The notes beneath the pieces are model-generated. The model saw nothing but the letters and a program-made list of their open reading frames with translations, ran no database searches and had not been told where the DNA came from. The position numbers and the translations under genes were made by a program. From Bacteroidota bacterium (GTDB taxonomy: Bacteria > Bacteroidota > Bacteroidia > Cytophagales > Cytophagaceae), in the NCBI GenBank assembly GCA_023428135.1, contig JAEYZG010000067.1, forward strand, positions 50,282-114,281: a stretch of DNA of 64,000 bases, in the 5' to 3' direction. Of the stretch, positions 54,105 to 62,882 are shown piece after piece; position 1 is the stretch's first letter; each line of letters opens with the position of its first letter.

Positions 54105-55154
54105 ATGAAAAAAAATTGTGAAGATTCAGATATACTTAAATACCCACATCCTGTACTTTTATCTTCTTCATTAAATAAAAAGATAAAAGAGGTGACAGTG
54201 AATGGAAAAAAATATGTACTATATAGAGACAACAGCAGCAAACCTGTTGCCTTTCCCATAGCCTGCCCACATCGCGGGGCCCTTTTATCAAAAGGTAAAA
54301 TAAATAAAAACGGAGAACTTGTATGTGCTTATCACGCCTGGAAGATTAATTCCTCAGGTCAGGCACAGAGCCCTTCGGTACCAAGCAAAACCTGCGAAGT
54401 ACATAGCTTAAAAACCTGGGATAAATATGGCTTTATATGGATTGCAAATAAGGACACTCCTGATGAAGCATTTCCGGAGTTTCTCAGACCTGGATATGAA
54501 CTGATCGGCAAATTTTCCTCTCACTTTGATGCACCAATTAAAGTTGCACTGGATAATTTCGGTGAAATTGAACATGCGTTTAAAGTACATACTTTTATAG
54601 GACCAGGGCTTAATGAACTGAATACTGTAGACTTTAAAGTTAAAATTGAAGAAGAACAAACTTTTGGATTTCTGGATTGTAAATACAGAAACATGCCACT
54701 GTTTCTAAGCTCATTTTTTGGGATAAAAAAAGGAGATCATTACCACAATGACTGGGTGTTCAAGTTTAAACCACTGCACGGATCATACAGAAACTACTGG
54801 ACTGATAAAGATACCAAGGCCGAACGGGCCGTCTCGTTTATCATAACAAGCTTTCTTGTCCCTGTAAATGCTAATGAGTCAAAAATCCAGGTATTTGTGC
54901 AAATGGCAATTAATAACAAATGGTTAAAACTACTTTCCCCTGTTTTAAAATTATCTACACTACTTATTACCAAATTTGAAATATGGGCTGATGCAGGGAT
55001 TGCCAAATATGCTGCTGAAGATCCTGAAGACGGATCCAACTGGAAACTCACCTATCTTGATAAACAAATTATGCCCAACCGGAAACTGATGGATAAAATA
55101 TATTTCCAAAAGCAGGATAAAAAAGTGTTAACCGAAGAAGAAATTGAACATTAA
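54105..55154 (+). CDS. Rieske-type non-haem iron oxygenase
   Basis: 349 residues. The Rieske [2Fe-2S] ligands are Cys54/His56 (CPHRGALLSKG) and Cys74/His77 (CAYHAW). The mononuclear iron site is in DNFGEIEHAFKVH: His157 and His162 as ligands, but the bridging Asp expected in N-x-x-D-x-x-H is Glu154. The C-terminal half is of the alpha-subunit catalytic type (FIITSFLVPVNANESKIQVFVQ). It would need a reductase and ferredoxin from elsewhere. It lies 11 bp after the methyltransferase stop and closes the operon; a bidirectional terminator follows at 55157. Confidence 0.85.
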   Translation: MKKNCEDSDILKYPHPVLLSSSLNKKIKEVTVNGKKYVLYRDNSSKPVAFPIACPHRGALLSKGKINKNGELVCAYHAWKINSSGQAQSPSVPSKTCEVHSLKTWDKYGFIWIANKDTPDEAFPEFLRPGYELIGKFSSHFDAPIKVALDNFGEIEHAFKVHTFIGPGLNELNTVDFKVKIEEEQTFGFLDCKYRNMPLFLSSFFGIKKGDHYHNDWVFKFKPLHGSYRNYWTDKDTKAERAVSFIITSFLVPVNANESKIQVFVQMAINNKWLKLLSPVLKLSTLLITKFEIWADAGIAKYAAEDPEDGSNWKLTYLDKQIMPNRKLMDKIYFQKQDKKVLTEEEIEH

Positions 55155-55156
55155 AA

Positions 55157-55190
55157 AAACCAAGAGTATTAGCAATAATACTCTTGGTTT
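55157..55190. terminator. Bidirectional rho-independent terminator
   Basis: 14-bp perfect stem AAACCAAGAGTATT / AATACTCTTGGTTT with a 6-base loop, A-run on one side and T on the other, serving both the Rieske gene (plus) and the membrane-protein gene ending at 55195 (minus). Confidence 0.85.
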
Positions 55191-55194
55191 CATA

Positions 55195-55659
55195 TCAGAA
55201 GCTTCTATAGTATGGTCTTGATATAAAAGGAGAAAATGGCCATGGTACAGCAAGAAAGATAATGAGTATCACAATGCCGAAATAAATCAATACATGTTTT
55301 CTTTTTAACTCATAGGTTTTTGTTCTTTTAATAATAGAAGATCCTATTGTTAAAACAAACACTGCTATTGTCATCATTGCCACATGATATAAACCAAAAA
55401 AAGTCATTTCAGGAATAGTCAGACCTTCTTTTAAATTAGCCCTAAAATATTTCACCATTGGGCTTTCAAAATAAAGATAGTAACCAAGAATAAGCTGGAT
55501 ATGAGCAAAAGAAACTGTTGCTGATTTAAATATATCACCTAACTTAAAAGCAGGCTTTTCATTATTTCTATTGGTTGCAAAAAGTATGATGGTTCCTATA
55601 AGCCCCAATACCAGTAACCATCTTATTATGGAGTGAAATGAAAATATTATCGGGTACAT
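55195..55659 (-). CDS. Four-helix membrane protein, Bacteroidota cytochrome-b-like family
   Basis: 154 residues with four membrane segments: SIIRWLLVLGLIGTIILFA, FAHIQLILGYYLYF, FFGLYHVAMMTIAVFVLTIGSSII and VLIYFGIVILIIFLAVPWPF. Histidines fall in or near three of them (FSFHSIIRW, SFAHIQL, LYHVAMM), a pattern compatible with haem b binding, but haem is not proven. The family is widespread in Bacteroidota with no defined function. The gene shares the terminator with the isonitrile-type operon from the opposite side. Confidence 0.7.
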   Translation of the reverse strand: MYPIIFSFHSIIRWLLVLGLIGTIILFATNRNNEKPAFKLGDIFKSATVSFAHIQLILGYYLYFESPMVKYFRANLKEGLTIPEMTFFGLYHVAMMTIAVFVLTIGSSIIKRTKTYELKRKHVLIYFGIVILIIFLAVPWPFSPFISRPYYRSF

Positions 55660-55669
55660 GATTTAGAAA

Positions 55670-55900
55670 TTACAATTCTTCAATATTATACGTTAGCATA
55701 TTTTTGTCAAGATACGACTTAAGCTCTTCAAGTCCATCCCAAACTTCTCGTTTAATACTTTTACAAACATAAATTCCCGATTCTTCCACCTCGATTACAT
55801 CCCCCCAGGTTTCATCATCAGAATCAAAATCCACCAATTGTCTTAGTTCTTCCTTGTTGTCGCCTGAAAGATCTACATGTATAAAATACTCAAATCCCAT
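55670..55900 (-). CDS. Small acidic hypothetical protein
   Basis: 76 residues, strongly acidic (DFDSDDETWGDVIEVEESG), no signal or membrane segment. Its stop lies 10 bp before the start of the four-helix membrane protein, so it is likely part of the same minus-strand unit. Not recognised; the size and acidity would also suit an immunity- or inhibitor-type protein, which is speculation. Confidence 0.55.
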   Translation of the reverse strand: MGFEYFIHVDLSGDNKEELRQLVDFDSDDETWGDVIEVEESGIYVCKSIKREVWDGLEELKSYLDKNMLTYNIEEL

Positions 55901-55944
55901 ATCTTTATCTAATTACTAATTACAATCCTTAATATTACTTTACT

Positions 55945-56412
55945 TTATCTTAAATTCCTTGAGGGCTTTAGCTGTTTCTTATAAAGTGCGATCCAAGATT
56001 CAGGAGTCATTTTAGATACAAGCTCTCCAATCAGCTTAAAAGGGATCTGATCCATCTTTTTAAACCTGATGCAGCTTTTGCCCATATCCAACTTCGTTTT
56101 GCTTGTCTTTGCATATTCATCAACAAACCATTTCAAGAGCATATCATCAGCATAAATACCCATATGATACAAGGCTACAAAATTTTTCTGTGAAGCAATA
56201 CTAATAAAAGGCAGTGGTAATTTAGGATCACAATGATATCCTTCTGGGAATAAAGAATGTGGAACTACATACCCGGGCATGCCATAACTTATTACCTCTT
56301 CAAAACCTTCGGGAAGATTATTTACTATAACATCCCTAAGTTCTATCATTACTGGCTTTCTATCTTCTGGCAATGAATTGAAATATTGTTGTACTCCTTG
56401 ATCTTTTATCAT
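55945..56412 (-). CDS. DUF1801 (YdhG-like) domain protein
   Basis: 155 residues. The family core EVISYGMPGYVVP...FISIASQKNFVALYHMGIYAD and the closing GKSCIRFKKMDQIPFKLIGELV are clear. Function unknown; a common solitary protein in soil Bacteroidota. Located between the small acidic protein gene and the eCIS-type pair on the same strand. Confidence 0.82.
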   Translation of the reverse strand: MIKDQGVQQYFNSLPEDRKPVMIELRDVIVNNLPEGFEEVISYGMPGYVVPHSLFPEGYHCDPKLPLPFISIASQKNFVALYHMGIYADDMLLKWFVDEYAKTSKTKLDMGKSCIRFKKMDQIPFKLIGELVSKMTPESWIALYKKQLKPSRNLR

Positions 56413-56431
56413 AAAACTTTAAAAGAGGAAA

Positions 56432-58228
56432 TTAAACTTCATGATTTTTTAGCTGTTTATTAGCAAGGTATACTTTTTTCATATATTGAAGCAAACCGCC
56501 ATTAAAATCTTCCAGTGTAAAATTGGAATGAGTAAGATCATAACCTAATTTTCTCAATTCAATCACTACCTCATCGTTTGCATCGGGAGCTATTGAATTT
56601 GCCCATGGATTCTTCATTTCATCAAAAATTCTGTCATCTACACCTGTCAACACTTCAGTAACCCACTGATGAACAGTGACTATTGAGGCAATACCTTGTG
56701 GATTTATCGGACTCGGATCCGCTTTGAATAATGGATCTCCTGAAGTTCTTCCGGATTCCACTAACAATAATGTTCTTAATGCAGCTCTATTATTGGCATC
56801 ATTAAGTATCAGATTTCCATAAGCTGTTGTGAGGAGATTGTTTCTGACATCAGACAGTTTACTTTTGTAAAAAACATTTGCAGGTCTGTTTTTCATATAA
56901 ATCACTTTGGCAATATCATTATCATTACCAGCGGTAAGATAGTTCATCATCAGTGTCACCAACCCTTTCAGTTCAGGAACTCCGTTCTGTGAACTTGGTG
57001 GTATGGCTCCAATAAGCCCTTGCATTACTTTAAGGGCCTTTGCCGGAGCTTCTTTAGCCAGTTTTGTTGCATTATAAACACTTGCCGTACCGCTCATAGG
57101 AAATGCGCTTATTAGTTTCGCTGCCTGATCAAGAGGCACTCCTACTGTAACCTGAGGAGCTATACGATCCCAATTTGCATAATTCTGAGCTGAAGGAAGG
57201 CCTACATAATAGTTTGATCCTAATAGCTGCTGTGCAGGTGGACCTTGTTGAGCTAGCTGCTTTATATTTATAATTCTTGACAACCAAACCGTAGCGATAG
57301 CATCGAATTGACCAGGCGTCATACTGTCATCTATCGGATCTGTTACAGCTTCTACAATAGACCATTGATTAAAAGGCTCTAGAATTGTTTGGGCATGTGC
57401 CCCCGAATGATCTGCTGAAACTGTCAATGTTCCCTGCCTTACATTCTGAGCCATTGTTTGTGGATGCGCATCTCTGTGTATATGTGGGTGAGTGCCTACT
57501 GTTAAAGGATTGGGATTTGGAATTCTTCGTGTGATAGGTATCCCAGTTTCAATCTCAAAACCAATTCGCCTTTGCATTACATTGGATACTGAGCTGCTTT
57601 TGACAACTTTATTATTACTTTCCGATACCTTCCTCTGCATTGCCCTTTCTCCCATTTCATCAGCTTCTTTTTCCAGTCCTTCATCATCATTAATTTTAAC
57701 AGCACCTTTCATTTGCATGGTTGGCTTCACCCTGCCCTGCTTTTGTTGCACCACATGCCAGGCTTCATGAGGAAGATGCTTTTCCTGACCGGCCCCCAGA
57801 TGAATATCCCTCCCCTGAGCATAGGCAAGCGCATTGACACTTGCAGGTTCTTGTGAATTATAATGTACCTGAACATCATCCATAGACATGCCAGACAAAG
57901 ATTCTATTCCACTCTTTAATTCTTCTGGCAGGCCACCTGAATTTTTAGCTGAATCACTTTGACTAAAGCCAGCCTCTTCTCCTTTCTTCTGGAGTGGATC
58001 TTCTTCTTCCTTTTGTTGAATAGGTTTCTGGTTGAAGCCATAACTAACATCTTTTTCTTTCATCTGCATAGACTGCAGCACAGTATCTCCATATCCGCTT
58101 CCTATGCCTTGATTAACCAGTCCAGACGCCTTGCCATACTCCTGGGTTCTGTATGTATCATGTGAATTATGGTTATTTCTTCTTTGAATGGAAGATTCTT
58201 TATGAACTCTTTCTGAATTGAAAGCCAT
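56432..58228 (-). CDS. eCIS-associated DUF4157 protein with unknown C-terminal domain
   Basis: 598 residues. After a Gln/Lys-rich disordered start, residues about 100-180 are the eCIS core/DUF4157 domain: LPEELKSGIESLSGMSMDDVQVHYNS, ALAYAQGRDIHLGAGQEKHLPHEAWHVVQQKQGRV, ending KEADEMGERAMQ. It contains a zincin-like HEAWH (154-158). The C-terminal 370 residues are not recognised and may be the effector part. DUF4157 marks cargo or accessory proteins of extracellular contractile injection systems. An AAA+ ATPase gene of the same type lies 27 bp upstream on this strand. Confidence 0.8.
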   Translation of the reverse strand: MAFNSERVHKESSIQRRNNHNSHDTYRTQEYGKASGLVNQGIGSGYGDTVLQSMQMKEKDVSYGFNQKPIQQKEEEDPLQKKGEEAGFSQSDSAKNSGGLPEELKSGIESLSGMSMDDVQVHYNSQEPASVNALAYAQGRDIHLGAGQEKHLPHEAWHVVQQKQGRVKPTMQMKGAVKINDDEGLEKEADEMGERAMQRKVSESNNKVVKSSSVSNVMQRRIGFEIETGIPITRRIPNPNPLTVGTHPHIHRDAHPQTMAQNVRQGTLTVSADHSGAHAQTILEPFNQWSIVEAVTDPIDDSMTPGQFDAIATVWLSRIINIKQLAQQGPPAQQLLGSNYYVGLPSAQNYANWDRIAPQVTVGVPLDQAAKLISAFPMSGTASVYNATKLAKEAPAKALKVMQGLIGAIPPSSQNGVPELKGLVTLMMNYLTAGNDNDIAKVIYMKNRPANVFYKSKLSDVRNNLLTTAYGNLILNDANNRAALRTLLLVESGRTSGDPLFKADPSPINPQGIASIVTVHQWVTEVLTGVDDRIFDEMKNPWANSIAPDANDEVVIELRKLGYDLTHSNFTLEDFNGGLLQYMKKVYLANKQLKNHEV

Positions 58229-58255
58229 ACTTAATGAAACCTATCTTACAAATAT

Positions 58256-59602
58256 TTAAACACCCGTTTTACCTTCTTTGGCAAACTCTCTGTTAATGCC
58301 TGTCAGTAAATCTTCTGCCTTTATTTTATCAGAGCTTCTGGATATAGCCTTAAGACAGCAATGACGCAATACATTCATTACCGAACCTCCACATATTTTA
58401 TATCGCTCAGCCAGATTGCTCAAATCAACTTCTTCATCATAAAGAAATTCTTCCGGCTTTGATTTTTCCCACAACAGCAATCTCTCTGAATAATCGGGCA
58501 AAGAAAAATTTACAATTGACTGAAGTCTTCTATAAAAAGCCTGATCTATATTCTTTTTATAATTGCTGGCAAGTATTACCAGCCCATCATATTGTTCCAC
58601 GCGCTGAAGCAAGTAAGCTACTTCCTGATTGGCGTATCTGTCATGGGCATCTTTAGTCTCCGACCTTTTACCAAACAATGCATCGGCTTCATCAAAAAAA
58701 AGAATCCAATTTTGTCCTTGTGCTCTGCTAAAAATCTTTGAAAGATTTTTTTCCGTTTCTCCCACATACTTGGATACGATCATAGACAGATCAATCTTAT
58801 AGGTTTCCCTTCCTGTAGCCTTTCCGATTAAAGAAGCTGTTAATGTTTTTCCAGTTCCGGGAGGTCCTGCGAATAATGCTCTGTAGCCTGGCATTGTTTT
58901 TCGGGCATAATCCTTATTACTTAACAACTGTTTTTCAAAACGGACCCAGTCAAGAACGTCTTCCACCTGATCCAATGTTTCCTTATTCAGCACAAGATCG
59001 TCCCATTCCAGTGAAGTTGAAATTTTCTGCGCCGGAAAATCGGGAGAATAATGAGGTTCCAGCGTCTTTCCATTAATCAGGCAATCCATCACTTCTTTTG
59101 AAGGATTGAGCAATTGACTTGTAAATGGCTCATCCGGCTGGGCTAAATGCAGAGATATAAGATGAAATGCACTCAATTTTTCTTCCGGATTAAATAAATA
59201 CAACCAATCCAGCACGTTTCCTTGTCTCCCGACAAGCAGATATAAGGCGGTTTGTATGGTAGGGATAAAGCCTCTGTAAGCCTTACCAAGAACGCCACCT
59301 ATTTCCGACGGAATCATTTCCAGTTGATTCTTTACAGAAAGAAATCTATTGCTTAACTCCGGTTTCAGATATGGACTTAGGCTAAGCACTAATATTAGTC
59401 TTTCTGCCGGGGAGAGATTACATTTTTCAATAATAGAACCATAGATATCTCCATCCACCAATTTAGGCGCGGGGACTAGAGACAGCAGATCTCCTTCAAA
59501 AACCTGGAAAGAAATTCTTAAATCAAGAACAGATTCCAGCCAGGAGATATCCATATTTAAAGCAGCATAAGTCCGCTGGATAATCTCAGTTTGCATTGTC
59601 AT
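58256..59602 (-). CDS. AAA+ ATPase, eCIS-associated type
   Basis: 448 residues. The first 200 residues are a helical domain of the kind found in eCIS (Afp15/PVC15-like) ATPases. The AAA+ module has Walker A GPPGTGKT (246-253), Walker B ILFFDEADALFG, sensor 1 VILASNYKKN, arginine finger in FYRRLQSIVNF and a lid with CGGSVMNVLRHC. It probably assembles or loads the injection particle or its cargo. The structural eCIS genes (sheath, tube, baseplate, tape measure) are absent from the window, so the pair stands apart from any particle locus here. Confidence 0.83.
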   Translation of the reverse strand: MTMQTEIIQRTYAALNMDISWLESVLDLRISFQVFEGDLLSLVPAPKLVDGDIYGSIIEKCNLSPAERLILVLSLSPYLKPELSNRFLSVKNQLEMIPSEIGGVLGKAYRGFIPTIQTALYLLVGRQGNVLDWLYLFNPEEKLSAFHLISLHLAQPDEPFTSQLLNPSKEVMDCLINGKTLEPHYSPDFPAQKISTSLEWDDLVLNKETLDQVEDVLDWVRFEKQLLSNKDYARKTMPGYRALFAGPPGTGKTLTASLIGKATGRETYKIDLSMIVSKYVGETEKNLSKIFSRAQGQNWILFFDEADALFGKRSETKDAHDRYANQEVAYLLQRVEQYDGLVILASNYKKNIDQAFYRRLQSIVNFSLPDYSERLLLWEKSKPEEFLYDEEVDLSNLAERYKICGGSVMNVLRHCCLKAISRSSDKIKAEDLLTGINREFAKEGKTGV

Positions 59603-59895
59603 TTTCCTGGTATTATTAAGTTCAAGGGAAAGAGCGGGAGACTCTTTTAATAGAATTGTGTGAGGTAAAAATAAAACTTATTTAATTATTTCAAACAATG
59701 TTTAAAAAAGTTTCTGATGAAAAAAAACAGCTCAACGCCACTAAAAATCTCTTAAAATCAACACACTACCTAATCCGCAATCGTTTAAAACCTTAAGTTT
59801 TTTAGTTAAAATTCATAAAAACCCAAGGATTTTTTCTTCATACCAAAAAATAAAATCAAACGGTAAGTATATTTGAAGTTAGATTTACAAAAAAA

Positions 59896-60576
59896 ATGAA
59901 AATTCTTATCATTGAAGATGAAGTAAATGTCGCTTCTTTTATTATGAGAGGCTTTCAGGAAGAAGGACATTCTGCAAGCATAGCTATGGATGGAGCTACC
60001 GGTCTTCAGATGATGACAGATCATACATTTGACCTTGTAATATTGGATCTGATGCTTCCTGGCATTAATGGCATGGAGGTTTGCAGACGAATAAGAGAGG
60101 ATAATACCGATGTCCCTATCATTATGCTTACAGCGCTTGGTACCACTGAAAACGTAGTATCCGGCCTTAACGCAGGTGCAGATGACTATATGATAAAACC
60201 CTTCAAATTTTCTGAGCTGCTGGCTCGTATAGAAGCAATTAAAAGGAGAACACAGAAAAACCATCCCAAAAATTTCATTCTAAAGTTTTCCAACTTGGAA
60301 ATAAACACTTCTAATAAAACTGTCAAGAGAGGTGATGAAAAAATAACACTCACTGCCACTGAATTCAAGCTACTGGAATATCTCATGATAAATCAGGGAA
60401 GAGTTTTGTCCAGAGTGAGCATACTTGAAAATGTATGGGATATCAACTTTGACATGAATACTAATGTGGTGGATGTTTACATTAATTATCTAAGAAAAAA
60501 AATAGATAAAGGGTTTGAAGAAAAATTAATACACACTGTAGTAGGCATGGGCTACGTTATGAGAAAAGACGACTGA
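59896..60576 (+). CDS. OmpR-family response regulator
   Basis: 226 residues. Receiver domain with DE pocket, phosphoacceptor in VILDLMLPGINGMEV (Asp53), Thr/Ala switch in IIMLTALGTTENV and the Lys in YMIKPFKFSELLARI; then a winged-helix effector (ITLTATEFKLLEYLMINQGRVLSR, NVVDVYINYLRKKID). It binds DNA as a dimer at tandem half-sites. It is transcribed with the sensor kinase gene 1 bp downstream, and a plausible target lies close by in the USP-like promoter. Confidence 0.9.
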   Translation: MKILIIEDEVNVASFIMRGFQEEGHSASIAMDGATGLQMMTDHTFDLVILDLMLPGINGMEVCRRIREDNTDVPIIMLTALGTTENVVSGLNAGADDYMIKPFKFSELLARIEAIKRRTQKNHPKNFILKFSNLEINTSNKTVKRGDEKITLTATEFKLLEYLMINQGRVLSRVSILENVWDINFDMNTNVVDVYINYLRKKIDKGFEEKLIHTVVGMGYVMRKDD

Positions 60577-60577
60577 A

Positions 60578-61954
60578 ATGACCATACGTAGTAAAATTAT
60601 TATTCTTTATATTTCTTTAACTGCAGCAACCTTATTGTTGTTAAGCATTTTCATCTTTTTATTTACCTCTCATTTCGCTACCAAAAATTTCTTTACCAGA
60701 CTAAAAGCCCGGGCCTCCATAGCTGCCCACAATCACATGGAGGAAGATTTAAAAGCCAAACCTGTGTATGAAGAAGTCCGGAAAAAACACCTTGTACCTT
60801 TGGCAGGTGAAAGGGAATATTTGATTAAAAAAGATACTATTTATTCCAAATCTAAAGGAAGTATATTAACTGTTTTGCCTTCAGCCTTTCTTGATGAAAT
60901 TGTAATGACTGGCTATGGTGAATATAAAGACAGAGATGACTTTTATGTCGGTGTTTATTATAAAGATGAGTACCCTAATCATGTAGTAATTCTTACTGCT
61001 ATTGACCAGGAGGGAAATGAGTTATTGTCATCTCTGAGAAATCTCCTTGTTGTGGGTTTTATAGCATGTTGTGTAATTATACTCATCGCTGCCATATTAT
61101 TTTCAACTCAGATTTTAAAACCCATAACCAGAATTGTAAAAGAAGTTGATCAGATCCGTGCATCTAACCTCCACCTCAGGCTAAAACCAGGAAATGGCAA
61201 GGATGAATTATCTCATCTTGCAAATATCTTTAACAACATGCTTGACAGACTGGAAGCTTCCTTTGAAATGCAAAGCCATTTTGTAAGCAACGCTTCTCAT
61301 GAACTGAGAACCCCTCTTACAACGATACTTGGTGAATCTGAAATCATTCTGAAAAGACCGAGAAGTACAGAAGAATATATCCAATCGTTAAATACAATCG
61401 CATCGGAGGCTAATAAGCTGGACCAACTCATAACGAGTTTATTAAAAATGTCTCAGCTTGGCTTTGACGGAAAAAAACTGATTACTGAAAAAGTTCAGAT
61501 GGATGAACTCTTACTTGCAATAAAAGCAGATATCACCAGAAGAATACCAGACAATCAGGTCAGTATTGAATTTTCTGAAATACCTGAAAACATTGAGTGG
61601 ATATCCCTTTCTGTAAACAGAATGTGGATGAAACTTGCTATTATTAATATCATCCACAATGCCATTAAATATTCTGAAAATCAAATGGTAATTGTAAAAC
61701 TATTTGCTAACGAAAATCTACTTGAAATAAGCGTTTCTGACTCCGGAATAGGAATACCAGCTGAAGATATCACTCACGTATTTGAGCCCTTTTACAGAGG
61801 TAGCAATACTTCCAACTTCGTAGGGCATGGCATAGGCCTTCCACTATCACTCAAGATCATCCGTTTGCACCATGGAAAAATTTCCATCAACTCCGAAAAG
61901 GATATAGGAACAAAAATAAGTATATACTTCAATCGGGAAGAGCTAAGTGGATAG
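60578..61954 (+). CDS. Sensor histidine kinase with HAMP domain
   Basis: 458 residues. Membrane segments at about 7-30 and 148-172, a periplasmic domain of about 115 residues, HAMP (LKPITRIVKEVDQIRAS..), HisKA with His241 in SNASHELRTPLTTIL, HATPase N box (IINIIHNAIKYSEN), G1 (VSDSGIGIPAED) and G2 (GHGIGLPLSLKI). The layout fits CusS/QseC-like kinases for metal or envelope signals; the ligand is not evident. Cognate partner is the regulator encoded immediately upstream. Confidence 0.88.
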   Translation: MTIRSKIIILYISLTAATLLLLSIFIFLFTSHFATKNFFTRLKARASIAAHNHMEEDLKAKPVYEEVRKKHLVPLAGEREYLIKKDTIYSKSKGSILTVLPSAFLDEIVMTGYGEYKDRDDFYVGVYYKDEYPNHVVILTAIDQEGNELLSSLRNLLVVGFIACCVIILIAAILFSTQILKPITRIVKEVDQIRASNLHLRLKPGNGKDELSHLANIFNNMLDRLEASFEMQSHFVSNASHELRTPLTTILGESEIILKRPRSTEEYIQSLNTIASEANKLDQLITSLLKMSQLGFDGKKLITEKVQMDELLLAIKADITRRIPDNQVSIEFSEIPENIEWISLSVNRMWMKLAIINIIHNAIKYSENQMVIVKLFANENLLEISVSDSGIGIPAEDITHVFEPFYRGSNTSNFVGHGIGLPLSLKIIRLHHGKISINSEKDIGTKISIYFNREELSG

Positions 61955-62107
61955 GAATTCAACATTAACCACCTTTAACGCCCCTCTAATTTCATTTTAA
62001 TATAAACATCTGTCATTAATAAAACTGTTAGTATAGATGGAGATTTAAAGAAGAGGTGTTAACTTTTTCCTGGAAATTATAATCATTTTTTTATAACTGT
62101 CTCAACT

Positions 62108-62134
62108 CATTTTAATTTCAGCAATCTACTTTTG
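62108..62134 (+). promoter_or_regulatory. Promoter of the USP-like gene with CATTTTAATTTC box
   Basis: -7 box TACTTTTG at 62127-62134 (exact TAnnTTTG). The 12-mer CATTTTAATTTC (62108-62119) lies in place of a -33 element, where an activating response regulator could bind. The shorter CATTTTAAT is also at 61993. Confidence 0.45.
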
Positions 62135-62152
62135 TAAAGAAACAGAGCAGAT

Positions 62153-62860
62153 ATGCTAACATTTCTGATTCCAACAGATTTCTCGGAAGAGACATTTACT
62201 ACAATTAAAAACCTTAAAGCATTGGTTAATTCCGATTCTTTAAAGATTATTTTATTTTATTCCGTACCTCTTCCAAACTCCATCATTGAAACATTATTTC
62301 TGCCTAAACACAAAGACTACCGAGGTAGTGATTTTCAAGAGGAATTAGATAAGATTAAGGCAGAAGCAAATAGTTCTGATATGCATATCCACATTCACTG
62401 CCAATATGGAATTTCTGAAGCTATACTTAATCATATCATCAACGAATATGGAATACAATTTTCTGTAATATCCGACAGGCCTCCCAAGGATCAGGAAGAA
62501 TTGTTTGATATAATTAAAAAATGTAATGCACCAGTCATACATATTCCACAGGGTTGTAAAATCAATACAAATCCTTCAGTCGGAATAATCATTCCCAAAG
62601 GTTATAAAGCAATACCTTCAGATCTTCAGAACATATTGCCGTCCCAACGGCTTTTTATATTTAATGAGTCAGATAGTTTGGTAAACATTAATGATAAATC
62701 AATTCCTGTTTCCAAGGCTGCATCATTGTTAAAAGAAATGCAGGTTAATTTATTGATAGAGATGAATGCAAAAAGAAAAAAATCATTACTCAAGAAAAGC
62801 ACATCTTCAAACTTCAAATTCGAAATAGGTATTCCTCTACTAAGAGTTAATTATCATTAA
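62153..62860 (+). CDS. Universal-stress-protein-like protein
   Basis: 235 residues. The N-terminal half resembles a USP domain (FLIPTDFSEETFTTIKNL, VNSDSLKIILFYSVPLP, ...IINEYGIQFSVIS, KKCNAPVIHIPQG), but the ATP-binding GS-x-G motif is missing, so nucleotide binding is doubtful. The C-terminal half is not recognised. It follows the two-component system after 200 bp and precedes the bestrophin gene by 22 bp, so the last two are probably cotranscribed. Confidence 0.6.
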   Translation: MLTFLIPTDFSEETFTTIKNLKALVNSDSLKIILFYSVPLPNSIIETLFLPKHKDYRGSDFQEELDKIKAEANSSDMHIHIHCQYGISEAILNHIINEYGIQFSVISDRPPKDQEELFDIIKKCNAPVIHIPQGCKINTNPSVGIIIPKGYKAIPSDLQNILPSQRLFIFNESDSLVNINDKSIPVSKAASLLKEMQVNLLIEMNAKRKKSLLKKSTSSNFKFEIGIPLLRVNYH

Positions 62861-62882
62861 AATGAACGTTTAAGATAAACCT

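Noticed and set aside
59806..60264. 152-codon antisense frame over the OmpR-type regulator
   Set aside because: The receiver-domain motifs on the plus strand are unmistakable.
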